Origin: Glutamicibacter uratoxydans
GTDB taxonomy: Bacteria; Actinomycetota; Actinomycetes; Actinomycetales; Micrococcaceae
Reading direction: 5' to 3'
DNA length: 64,000 nucleotides
NCBI RefSeq assembly: GCF_006539925.1
Contig: NZ_BJNY01000009.1
Span: 62,001 to 126,000 of the forward strand
Below are positions 8,917 to 16,495 of the stretch, piece by piece (position 1 is the stretch's first letter; every line of letters starts with the position of its first letter). Under the pieces are notes generated by a model that was given only the letters and a program-made list of their open reading frames with translations, did not search any database and was not told where the DNA came from. Position numbers and translations under genes: made by a program.

Positions 8917-9361
8917 TAAATCGGTATAGATTTGCCCACTATATATTCTGTCCACGACTTAGGCCCTGTCGATGAAAATCACCGCCTCGGGCGAATGTGC
9001 TCCAAACGCATGCTTAATTGGAATCAATTTTCCGATCAGATTACTGGAAATAAAATCATAGAAGTCTTGGAAACACGCGTCACATTCTGATGCGAAGGTT
9101 CGAACGATCGGCCTATGTGCAAATTGTCCTTCTTCAGACAATTTAAATCTTCGCGGTTGAATAGCGACAATGCTCTTTGCGATATTAAAACCAATAAACG
9201 GCCTCATTATAAGATAGTGCGACCGGATCATTTCGATTCGATTCAAAGAATTGTCATCTTTTGAGATTGGCCGTGTTCTCGATGATGTGACTATAGCCAA
9301 CGATCAAAGGGTTTAATCATCACATTCTTTTTGCAGACATGCACGGACAACCCCGACGTTA
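8917..9361. other. AT-rich spacer after the nuclease-like gene
   Basis: Between the nuclease-like gene and moaE lie 445 bases that remain AT-rich up to about 9330 and then return to the GC-rich local composition. The only candidate coding content is the small reverse ORF at 8959-9300. I see no transposase, tRNA, direct repeat or clear terminator that would mark how the insertion arose. Confidence 0.5.
8959..9300 (-). CDS. Doubtful small hypothetical protein
   Basis: A 113-residue reverse ORF with AT-rich composition like the preceding gene. It would start at a TTG directly after an in-frame stop, with no Shine-Dalgarno; the ATG that opens MIRSHYLIM is an alternative start. Its composition (aromatic and charged residues, ASECDACFQDFYDFI near the middle) is protein-like, but there is no motif I recognise. 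It could be a real gene convergent with 6487-8916, a remnant, or chance. Similarity searching would decide. Confidence 0.3.
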   Translation of the reverse strand: MAIVTSSRTRPISKDDNSLNRIEMIRSHYLIMRPFIGFNIAKSIVAIQPRRFKLSEEGQFAHRPIVRTFASECDACFQDFYDFISSNLIGKLIPIKHAFGAHSPEAVIFIDRA

Positions 9362-9769
9362 CTAGAGCCCCACCCATTCGGAGCTGCCAGAGGTGAAGTG
9401 CTGGCGCTTCCAGATCGGCACCTCGGCTTTGATGCGCTCAACCAGGTTCTCAATCGCGTCGAAAGCTTCCTTGCGGTGCGCCGCAGCGCTGGCGGCTACC
9501 AATGCGGCATCGCCGATCGCCAGCGGGCCGACGCGGTGGACGGCCGAAAGCTTAAGCCCGGTGCGGGCTTCTTCCTCCGCAATGATGTTCTCCAGGAACT
9601 TCTGCGCCTCGGGATGGTGCGAATAGTCGAGGGCATCCACCGACTGTCCGCCATCGTGATTGCGGATGATCCCGTGGAACATCACTACCGCGCCAGCGGT
9701 GTCGCTCTGCACGGCGGCGCGGACCGCCTCCTCATCGATCGGCTGGTCGGTGATCAGTGCGTAGCTCAA
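9362..9769 (-). CDS. moaE: Molybdopterin synthase catalytic subunit MoaE
   Basis: The 135-residue MoaE pairs with MoaD thiocarboxylate to put the dithiolene sulfurs into precursor Z. Family landmarks are visible: GAVVMFHGIIRNHDGG near residue 30, LDYSHHPEA, VHRVGPLAIGDAALVAASAAAHRKEAFDA, and the catalytic-lysine region IKAEVPIWKRQ. The start overlaps the stop of the MoeB-rhodanese gene (ATGA at 9766-9769), so the two are co-translated. Confidence 0.96.
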   Translation of the reverse strand: MSYALITDQPIDEEAVRAAVQSDTAGAVVMFHGIIRNHDGGQSVDALDYSHHPEAQKFLENIIAEEEARTGLKLSAVHRVGPLAIGDAALVAASAAAHRKEAFDAIENLVERIKAEVPIWKRQHFTSGSSEWVGL

Positions 9770-10932
9770 TTCATTCCTCTTTTCGAGATGGTCAGTTCAG
9801 GGGCAAGCGCCGCAACAGCGGGCACTCCCCCGGGCACATAGGTGGTTTTGACGCCGCGGCGGGCCAAGAGCTGTGCGGCGCGGATGGCCCGCGGACCCTT
9901 GGCGCAGTAGATCGTCAGGGTTTGCGGCAGCTGCGGCAGGTCTTGGCCTGCATCGATGGCGGCCTCCAGTTGCGGCAGCGGCAGGAAGATGGAGCCCGGG
10001 ATGCTCAGTTCATCTCGTTCGTCCTGGTTGCGCACGTCCAAAAGCACCGGAGGATCATCCGAGCGCAGGGCGGCCACGAGGTCTTCGGGGACCAGCTGTT
10101 CCGGTTCCGGGAGAGAACCGGCGCAGAACAACTCGTAATCGATCAATTCGGTAATCGGCTCGGCACTGGGGTCGCGGGAGAATTCGAGTGTGCGGGTGCT
10201 GGCGGCCAGCGCGTCATAGACCAGGACCTTGCCCACCAGCGGGGTGCCGATGCCGGTGATCAGCTTCATCGCCTCGGTGGCAAGCAGCGAGCCAATGGTG
10301 CCGCACAACCCCGGAAGCACACCTCCGGCGGCGCAGTCCGGGATGGTGCCCGGAGCCGGGGGCACAGGGAACAGGTCGCGGTAGCCAGGGCCGTGTTCAT
10401 GCCATGCCACCGATACCTGGCCATGGTGTTGCAAGATGGAGCCCCAGATCAGCGGAATGCCGGTCAGCTGGGCCGCGTCGTTGCTCAGGTAGCGGGTGGG
10501 GAAGTTGTCGCTGCCGTCGATCACCAGATCGTACTGGCTGAAGATCTGAAGTGCATTGCTCGAATCCACGCGCAGGGTGTGCTCGATGATGTTCACGCCG
10601 GGATCCAGAGCCCGCGCGGCGGCCGCGAGAGACGCGGTCTTTGCCATGCCGATGCGTTCGGTGGTGTGGGTGACCTGGCGGTGCAGGTTGGACAATTCCA
10701 CCACGTCGTCGTCGATGATGCCGATCGTGCCGACCCCGGAGCCTACAAGGTAGGGAATGCTGGCACTGCCCAGTCCGCCGGCGCCGAGAACCAGCACCCG
10801 CGCGGCGGCCAAGCGGCGCTGCGACTCAAGCCCGAATCCGGGCAGCGCAAGCTGGCGCTGGGCCCTGGCCAGCTGCTGGTCGCTGAGCGCCTCCGCCGGC
10901 GCAACCAGCGGCTCGAAAACGCGTTCACTCAT
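9766..10932 (-). CDS. moeB: MoeB/ThiF adenylyltransferase fused to a rhodanese domain (MoeBR)
   Basis: This 388-residue protein would adenylylate the MoaD C-terminus and then transfer sulfur to it. Residues 1-250 form the E1-like domain: GAGGLG at 50-55, the DDDVVELSNLHRQ segment around 75-85, and a candidate catalytic C200 in IPDCAAGG. Residues about 275-388 are a rhodanese domain with active-site C343 in IYCAKGPRA. The layout matches MOCS3-type proteins, and the paired CxxC zinc motif of E. coli MoeB is not seen. I prefer the ATG at 10932 over the TTG at 10953. It is divergent from moaD. A dual role in thiamine or cysteine sulfur transfer is possible. Confidence 0.9.
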   Translation of the reverse strand: MSERVFEPLVAPAEALSDQQLARAQRQLALPGFGLESQRRLAAARVLVLGAGGLGSASIPYLVGSGVGTIGIIDDDVVELSNLHRQVTHTTERIGMAKTASLAAAARALDPGVNIIEHTLRVDSSNALQIFSQYDLVIDGSDNFPTRYLSNDAAQLTGIPLIWGSILQHHGQVSVAWHEHGPGYRDLFPVPPAPGTIPDCAAGGVLPGLCGTIGSLLATEAMKLITGIGTPLVGKVLVYDALAASTRTLEFSRDPSAEPITELIDYELFCAGSLPEPEQLVPEDLVAALRSDDPPVLLDVRNQDERDELSIPGSIFLPLPQLEAAIDAGQDLPQLPQTLTIYCAKGPRAIRAAQLLARRGVKTTYVPGGVPAVAALAPELTISKRGMN

Positions 10933-10979
10933 AGTCTGAATCCTACGCGTCAAGCCTTCGAAGGCGATAGCATGAAGCC

Positions 10980-11231
10980 ATGTCGCAGATTACACTACGC
11001 TACTTCGCTGCCGCGGCGGCCGCAGCAGGAACCGAAGAGGAATCCTGGCCGCGCCCCGAAACGCTGGCCCAGCTGCGTACTTCACTGGCCGATGCCTATG
11101 GCCCAGACATGGCGGCAGTATTACGCGCCGGAAGCTTCCTGATCAACGGCGTCGTCCGCAAAGACGACGGAGCCCTGGGCAGCGACGACTCGCTGACCGT
11201 CGACGTCCTGCCGCCTTTCGCCGGAGGATAA
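10980..11231 (+). CDS. moaD: Molybdopterin synthase sulfur carrier subunit MoaD
   Basis: An 83-residue ubiquitin-fold protein starting ITLRYFAAAAAAAG and ending in FAGG. The terminal GG is the site of thiocarboxylation by the MoeB-rhodanese encoded divergently at 10932. With MoaE it forms molybdopterin synthase. It is first in the operon moaD-moeA-moaC-mog, with only 4 bases to moeA. Confidence 0.93.
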   Translation: MSQITLRYFAAAAAAAGTEEESWPRPETLAQLRTSLADAYGPDMAAVLRAGSFLINGVVRKDDGALGSDDSLTVDVLPPFAGG

Positions 11232-11235
11232 GCAC

Positions 11236-12477
11236 GTGGCCTGCACCCTGGAAAACCACCGCCGCGAGGTCAGCGGCCTGCTGGCGGAGAAGTTCGCGTC
11301 GCTGCCTGCACAGGTGCTGCCGGTGGCTTCCGCACAGCTGCTAGGCAGGATCACCGCAGCGGATCTTTCTGCCGCGCTGCCCATTCCCGCGTTCACCAAT
11401 TCCCAGATGGACGGCTATGCCGCGCGCTCGGCAGACCTGGCCCAGGCCAGCGAACAGCATCCGGTGAGCCTGCCCCTGGGGCTGACCGCCGCCGCTGGCG
11501 ACCCGCAGATCACCCTTGAACCCGGCACCGTCAGCCCGGTGATGACCGGGGCCATGATTCCGCTCGGCGCCGATACGGTGATTCCGGTGGAGCACAGCGT
11601 CGAGGGCGCCTTCGGCACCCTGGTCCGCGCCGGCGAAGGAACACCGTCCGGCAAGGCAACGTTTACCGCGCCAGGACCAGTAGGACGCTTCATCCGCCCT
11701 GCAGGCCAAGACCTCGCCGCCGGGGCGTTGGTGGCAGCCGCGGGCACTCGCCTGACCCCGACGATGATCGGTGCGATGGCAGCCAGCGGCATCACCGACG
11801 TTCCTGTAGTGTCCCAGCCGCGGGTGCTGGTGTGCACCACGGGCAATGAGCTGGGAGATTCGGAGCGCTCGGGCTTGGGCGCCGGGCAGATACCCGATGC
11901 CAATTCCCCCATGCTCGCAGCCGTGCTGCGCGGATATGGGGCGCTGGTAGACACCGAACGCTTCCCCGACGATGTTTCCGCCTTGCATGATGCGCTGCTG
12001 AAGACTGCTGCAGATTTTGACCTGATCATCACCGTGGGCGGGATCAGCGCCGGCGCCTACGAAGTAGTCAAGGACACCTTGGCTCCGATGGGCGCAGACT
12101 TCCATTCGGTGGCAATGCAGCCCGGAGGCCCCCAGGGCCTCGGCTCCATCGGATCCACCCCGGTGCTCTGCTTCCCCGGAAATCCGGTCAGCTCGTTCCT
12201 GTCCCTTGAATTGTTCCTTGCGCCGGTGCTGCGTGCAGTAGCTGGAATGCCGGAGCCCCTGCCCGAGCGTGCAGAACTTGCCCAGAGCGTAGCTTCACCG
12301 GCAAACAAGCATCAGGTGCGCCGTGCCATGCTGCAGGACGGAAAAATCCACGTTCTGGATCCCGGTTCGCATATGGTGCATGACTTGGCCCGGGCCGATG
12401 CCCTGGTCCACATTCCGGTGGGCACGGAAGAACTTGCCGCCGGATCAATGATCGAATTTTGGAGAATGCATGTCTGA
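11236..12477 (+). CDS. moeA: Molybdopterin molybdenumtransferase MoeA
   Basis: This 413-residue enzyme inserts molybdate into AMP-molybdopterin. Landmarks in order: PIPAFTNSQMDGYAARS near residue 55, GAMIPLGADTVIPVEHS, RPAGQDLAAGALVAAAGTRLTP, TTGNELG, GQIPDANSPML, TVGGISAGAYEVVKD and CFPGNPVSSFLS. The GTG start follows GGAGGATAAGCAC, which begins inside the end of moaD. It overlaps moaC by 8 bases. A second MoeA-like gene lies at the left edge of the window. Confidence 0.95.
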   Translation: MACTLENHRREVSGLLAEKFASLPAQVLPVASAQLLGRITAADLSAALPIPAFTNSQMDGYAARSADLAQASEQHPVSLPLGLTAAAGDPQITLEPGTVSPVMTGAMIPLGADTVIPVEHSVEGAFGTLVRAGEGTPSGKATFTAPGPVGRFIRPAGQDLAAGALVAAAGTRLTPTMIGAMAASGITDVPVVSQPRVLVCTTGNELGDSERSGLGAGQIPDANSPMLAAVLRGYGALVDTERFPDDVSALHDALLKTAADFDLIITVGGISAGAYEVVKDTLAPMGADFHSVAMQPGGPQGLGSIGSTPVLCFPGNPVSSFLSLELFLAPVLRAVAGMPEPLPERAELAQSVASPANKHQVRRAMLQDGKIHVLDPGSHMVHDLARADALVHIPVGTEELAAGSMIEFWRMHV

Positions 12478-12946
12478 GAAGCTCACCCACCTGCGTGAAG
12501 ACGGCAGCGCCCACATGGTCGACGTCAGCGACAAGGCGGTGACCAAGCGAGTTGCCACAGCACAGGCGGTATTCAACACCCGTGAAGATGTTGTGCCAAT
12601 GCTCATGACCGGCAATCTGCCCAAGGGCGAAGCACTGGGCACCGCGCGCATTGCCGGCATCATGGCCGCCAAGCGCACCTGGGAACTGGTTCCGCTGTGC
12701 CACCCTCTGCCGATTTCAAAAGTGTCGGTGGACTTCACTGCCCAACAATCCTCGGTCATCGTCACCGCCCAGGTCACGACCAAAGGAGTGACAGGTGTAG
12801 AGATGGAAGCCCTGACCGCGGCCAGCGTTGCCGCGCTGACCCTCTACGACATGGTCAAGGCCGTAGACAAGAGCGCTACCGTCACCGATATCCAGGTACT
12901 GGCGAAGTCAGGCGGCAAAAGCGGGGATTGGGAACGTGGCCAGTAG
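12470..12946 (+). CDS. moaC: Cyclic pyranopterin monophosphate synthase MoaC
   Basis: The 158-residue enzyme converts MoaA's cyclised product into cyclic pyranopterin monophosphate. Typical motifs are visible: MVDVSDKAVTKRVATAQA at the N-terminus, KGEALGTARIAGIMAAKRTWELVPLCHPLPIS in the middle, and GVEMEALTAASVAALTLYDMVKAVD, with the catalytic lysine near the conserved IQVLAKSGGKSG end. It overlaps moeA upstream and mog downstream. Confidence 0.96.
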   Translation: MSEKLTHLREDGSAHMVDVSDKAVTKRVATAQAVFNTREDVVPMLMTGNLPKGEALGTARIAGIMAAKRTWELVPLCHPLPISKVSVDFTAQQSSVIVTAQVTTKGVTGVEMEALTAASVAALTLYDMVKAVDKSATVTDIQVLAKSGGKSGDWERGQ

Positions 12947-13427
12947 GAGCGCCTGCGTCATCGTCGCTTCCACCAGCGCAGCCGCTGGAACGGCACAGGA
13001 CACCACCGGTCCGCGGATTGCCGCGTGGCTGGCCGAGCGCGGTTTTACCGTGACCGGTCCGGTGGTCGTGGCCGACGGGCAGCCGGTGCGCCGAGCCGTC
13101 GAGGCTGCCCTAGCCGCAGGGGCCGACCTCATCTTGAGCACGGGGGGCACAGGAGTCTCCCCCGATGACCAAACCCCGGAAATGATCCAGCCGCTGTTGG
13201 AGGTTGAGCTGCCTGGCATCATCGAGGCGATCCGCCGACGCGGCGAGGCAGCGACCGCAATGTCGATCATTACCCGCGGGGTGGCCGGCTTTGCCGGAAA
13301 CACTTTGCTCGCAACCCTCCCCGGGTCCACCGGCGGAGTCAAGGACGGGCTGGCTGTCCTAGACCCGATCTGGGAGCATCTGCTCAATCAGCGCACCGGG
13401 CAGCAGGGACACGGCAAGCGCAGCTAG
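12936..13427 (+). CDS. mog: Molybdopterin adenylyltransferase, MogA/MoaB family
   Basis: A 163-residue protein that adenylylates molybdopterin ahead of MoeA. It shows LILSTGGTGVSPDDQTPE, the family's GGTG substrate loop, and the LPGSTGGVKDGL segment near the C-terminus. The GTG start at 12936 overlaps moaC by 11 bases. It ends the operon. MoaB and MogA cannot be separated by eye; the actinobacterial context supports the same function for either. Confidence 0.92.
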   Translation: MASRSACVIVASTSAAAGTAQDTTGPRIAAWLAERGFTVTGPVVVADGQPVRRAVEAALAAGADLILSTGGTGVSPDDQTPEMIQPLLEVELPGIIEAIRRRGEAATAMSIITRGVAGFAGNTLLATLPGSTGGVKDGLAVLDPIWEHLLNQRTGQQGHGKRS

Positions 13428-13502
13428 CTTCTCGGGAGCGGCGACACCCGCCCAATCTCATCCATACAGGCTGAAGCACTTCTTGCCTTCGGCTATTCCT
13501 TA

Positions 13503-13547
13503 TTTCGCCATACAAAGAATGGATGACAATCGGGCGAAAGTTTCGCC
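13503..13547. promoter_or_regulatory. Repeated TTTCGCC element upstream of the lipoprotein gene
   Basis: GGCGAAA-G-TTTCGCC at 13533-13547 is a perfect inverted repeat with a single central base, and an extra TTTCGCC copy is at 13503-13509. The arrangement is typical of an operator for the gene starting at 13656. The regulator is unknown. Confidence 0.3.
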
Positions 13548-13655
13548 AGAGCTCCCAACTGAATATATGGTTTCATCAAGTCACAGCCGATTTTCGCATT
13601 GAGAATCCCACGATCTTGGCGACCGCGTGTAATTCATTATTCAAGGAGCATCCTG

Positions 13656-14255
13656 GTGAAGAAAACTATTCTGGCAACCGTTGGGGTCGCCCTTGCCGCC
13701 GGGCTTGTTTCCTGCACGAATTCCGGGATCGGAGATAATCCCGCACCGAAGTTGAAGCAAGATCCTCAGTCCCAGCAAGCTTCCGCGTCCTGCGACCAGC
13801 CTCGTGCGGCACTCAAGAACAGCGCCACGGAATCTCCGAAGATTCTCAGAGTCGACAGGTTCCAAGACCCCCATAATTTCGACATTATTTTCGCGCAAGA
13901 AGCTAATTCTTCGCTGCGGTGGAGCCCGTCCCCCAACTGGGACAATATGAAAGAAGTCATGCGTGCGGTGAACGAAGTTTCACCTCAGAGTCTCGACGAG
14001 AGCGAGCATAGAGTCCCTGACTCAAGCACTCTCACGATTGAAAGCGGCAAGCAGTCGATTAATTATCTGAGCTATTTTGCTTCGACCCCGGCGACCTATG
14101 AATTCAGCGTCAGCTGTCTGAACGGTCCCGAAACCGAGTACAAGTTCACATACTCGACGTGGGGCCTAGATGAATCGGGACTTCTCGACTGTGACGTGAA
14201 ATTGGAATTAGACGCTCCCAAAATCGCTGATGAGGTCATCAAAAAATACTGCTGA
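13656..14255 (+). CDS. Secreted lipoprotein of unknown function
   Basis: A 199-residue exported protein. The N-terminus VKKTILATVGVALAAGLVSC is a lipoprotein signal with the lipobox cysteine at residue 20. The mature part has two further cysteine pairs in reach of disulfides (SCDQP, SCLNG, LLDCD and the final KKYC) and no known domain I can name. I chose the GTG at 13656 because AAGGAG lies 9 bases upstream and the signal peptide begins there; the longer frame to 13599 lacks both. It stands alone between Moco genes and a converging gntP. Confidence 0.75.
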   Translation: MKKTILATVGVALAAGLVSCTNSGIGDNPAPKLKQDPQSQQASASCDQPRAALKNSATESPKILRVDRFQDPHNFDIIFAQEANSSLRWSPSPNWDNMKEVMRAVNEVSPQSLDESEHRVPDSSTLTIESGKQSINYLSYFASTPATYEFSVSCLNGPETEYKFTYSTWGLDESGLLDCDVKLELDAPKIADEVIKKYC

Positions 14256-14385
14256 CCAAATTTCTGTTCCACACTTACCGCAGCAGAAACAAGAGCCATC
14301 CAGTGCCCCTGTGCAAGATCAAATGTTGCTCCAGGCCGAGCTAGGCGCTCAAGCTAGCTAAGCAGACAGGTGTTCCCGACAGTCA

Positions 14386-14417
14386 AAAGCGGCGTGGCAC
14401 CAGTGCCACGCCGCTTT
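14386..14417. terminator. Bidirectional hairpin between lipoprotein gene and gntP
   Basis: A perfect 15-base-pair stem with 14386-14400 pairing to 14403-14417, GC-rich and flanked by A/T on both sides. It lies between two converging genes. On the minus strand the stem is followed by TTTT, so it most clearly ends the gntP operon. Confidence 0.8.
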
Positions 14418-14440
14418 GATATTTTCTGGTCGTTCTTAGG

Positions 14441-15835
14441 TCAAGAGATGATTGCGAACAACGTTGCAGCCACGCCGAAGCCAACGACCGACAGGACAGT
14501 CTCCAGCACAGTCCATGTCTTCAGGGTGTCTTTCACCGACATATTGAAGTACTTGGCGATGATCCAGAATCCGCCGTCATTGACGTGGCTGGCAATGATC
14601 GAACCGGAAGAAATTGCGATCACGATCAACGCCAACTGCGGCTGGCTGAAGTTTCCGGCCGCCAGCGTAGGGGCAAGAATTCCTGAGGTGGTCACAATAG
14701 CCACGGTGGCCGAGCCCTGGGCAATTCGCATACCGCAGGAAATGACATAGGCAGAAAGGATCAAAGGCAGGCCTGCCTGCGACAGAGAATCAGCCACTGC
14801 CTTGCCCACGCCGGTAGCTGCCAAGACTGCACCAAAGAATGCACCGGCGCCAACCACCAGAAGGATCATGCCTACAGGACGCAATGATTCGCTGGTGACA
14901 GTCGACAACTCCGCGGTAGTAATTCCGCGGCGTGTGCCCAGCAGCCACATGGCCAGCAATACAGCCAAGGTCAGTGCAATCGCCGGGTTGCCGGTGAAGA
15001 CCAGCAGATTCTTGAGCCAGCCTTCCGGCAGCCACAAGTTGCCGAATGTCGCGCCGAGAATCAGCAGCATGGGCAGGCCGATGCTGACGAGCACAGTCCC
15101 CAAGGCAGGTGCTGGAAGTTCGCTGCCTTCCTTAGTATTGCGGCGGTGTTCACCGGGTACTTCGACCTGGACGCGGGCGCCAATCCAACGGCCCCAAAGA
15201 ATGCCCGAGGCGAACCATGCAGGAATACCGCACGCGAGGCCCATGACGATAATCCAGCCCAGTGAAACGCCGAAGAATCCGGCGGCGGCTACTGGTCCGG
15301 GGTGCGGCGGAAGGAATGCGTGGGTCACTGAAAGACCTGCCAAGAGCGGCAGCGCATACAGCGCCAATGAACGGCCGCCGCGGATGGCGGCGACGTAGAC
15401 CAGCGGGGCCAAAACGAAGATGCCGATATCGAAGAAGATCGGGATGCCCAGCAGGAAGCCGGTGACGCCCATGGCGATCGGAGTGCCCTTTTCGCCGAAG
15501 ATCTTGATCAGTTTTTCCAGCAGCACCTGGGCGCCGCCGGAATGTTCGAGGATGGCACCGAGCACCGTGCCGAGGCCGATGATCAGCGTGATGTGCCCGA
15601 GAATTCCGGCAAAGCCCTTTTCTATCAGGGCATCGGAGGTTTTCACTGGTGTTCCCACCAAGTCGGTCAGTGAAACACCGCCGACCAACGCGACAAGAAC
15701 GCCGGAAATGACCAACGCGATAAACGGCTCGATCTTGGACTTGATGATCAATGTCAGCAGCAGAGCAATGCCCACAGCGGCCAGCAAAAGCAGGCCGAGT
15801 GTATCGTGTCTGAGCCATTCGAGGAATGTGGCCAC
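14441..15835 (-). CDS. GntP-family gluconate/aldonate permease
   Basis: This 464-residue transporter of the gluconate:H+ symporter family has about 12-14 hydrophobic segments. Family-typical stretches are visible (GLGTVLGAILEHSGGAQVL, FFDIGIFVLAPLVY, LPPHPGPVAAAGFFG, GSATVAIVTTSG, ISSGSIIASHVNDGGFWII). The GTG start at 15835 follows AGAGGTGG. It is last in an operon with eda, a deacylase and a PLP deaminase. The substrate is therefore more likely a 2-amino or 2-keto sugar acid than plain gluconate; that is inference. Confidence 0.9.
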   Translation of the reverse strand: MATFLEWLRHDTLGLLLLAAVGIALLLTLIIKSKIEPFIALVISGVLVALVGGVSLTDLVGTPVKTSDALIEKGFAGILGHITLIIGLGTVLGAILEHSGGAQVLLEKLIKIFGEKGTPIAMGVTGFLLGIPIFFDIGIFVLAPLVYVAAIRGGRSLALYALPLLAGLSVTHAFLPPHPGPVAAAGFFGVSLGWIIVMGLACGIPAWFASGILWGRWIGARVQVEVPGEHRRNTKEGSELPAPALGTVLVSIGLPMLLILGATFGNLWLPEGWLKNLLVFTGNPAIALTLAVLLAMWLLGTRRGITTAELSTVTSESLRPVGMILLVVGAGAFFGAVLAATGVGKAVADSLSQAGLPLILSAYVISCGMRIAQGSATVAIVTTSGILAPTLAAGNFSQPQLALIVIAISSGSIIASHVNDGGFWIIAKYFNMSVKDTLKTWTVLETVLSVVGFGVAATLFAIIS

Positions 15836-15862
15836 GGTGCCACCTCTTTTCTTAGCTGAGGA

Positions 15863-16495
15863 TTATGAGAGTGATGCGGTGAATTTCTTGGCGCGTTCGG
15901 TGATTTCGTCCCAGCCGCCTTCAGCGACCAGTGCCGGCGGGACGACGGAGGTGCCGCAGCAGACTGCCAAGGCGCCTGCCTTGAGGAACTCGGCGGCGTT
16001 CTGCTCGTTAATGCCCCCCGAAGGCAGCAGCTTGAGCTCCGGGAACGGGCCCAGCAGGTCCTTGAGGTAGCCCGGCCCCACATGGCGTGCTGGGAAGATC
16101 TTGACGATCTCGCTGCCGAGGTCCACCGCCTGAGCCACTTCGGTGGGAGTCAACGCGCCGAGGCTGAAGGGGACGCCGCGCTCGCGCGCCACCTTGGCCA
16201 CTTCCGGACGCAGTCCAGGGGTCACGAGAAACTGGGCGCCGGCATCCAGCGCGGATTCGGCTTGAGCCGCGGTGAGCACGGTGCCGACGCCGACCATCAC
16301 CCCGTGGTCCTGAGAAGTCTCGACGACCCGGCGGATGTGCTCCAGCACATTGGGGGTGGTGAAGGTCAGTTCCAGGGTGCGAATGCCTCCGCGGCCGAGG
16401 GCCGAGGCCAGTTGAGCAGCGTCGGAAATGCTCTCGGCACGCACCACTGCAAGGGTTCGGTCGGCTGCAAGCAGCTGGTTCAGGTTCATGGTCAT
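15863..16495 (-). CDS. eda: 2-dehydro-3-deoxy-phosphogluconate (KDPG) aldolase
   Basis: The 210-residue class I aldolase cleaves KDPG to pyruvate and glyceraldehyde 3-phosphate. FVTPGLRPEVAKVARERGVP and IVKIFPARHVGPGYLKDLLGPFP (Schiff-base lysine in VKIFPA) mark the family. LLPSGGINEQNAAEFLKAGA is the phosphate-binding end. Its ATG overlaps the deacylase stop (ATGA). Together with the KDG kinase at 19609 it makes the lower half of a KDG pathway. Confidence 0.93.
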   Translation of the reverse strand: MTMNLNQLLAADRTLAVVRAESISDAAQLASALGRGGIRTLELTFTTPNVLEHIRRVVETSQDHGVMVGVGTVLTAAQAESALDAGAQFLVTPGLRPEVAKVARERGVPFSLGALTPTEVAQAVDLGSEIVKIFPARHVGPGYLKDLLGPFPELKLLPSGGINEQNAAEFLKAGALAVCCGTSVVPPALVAEGGWDEITERAKKFTASLS

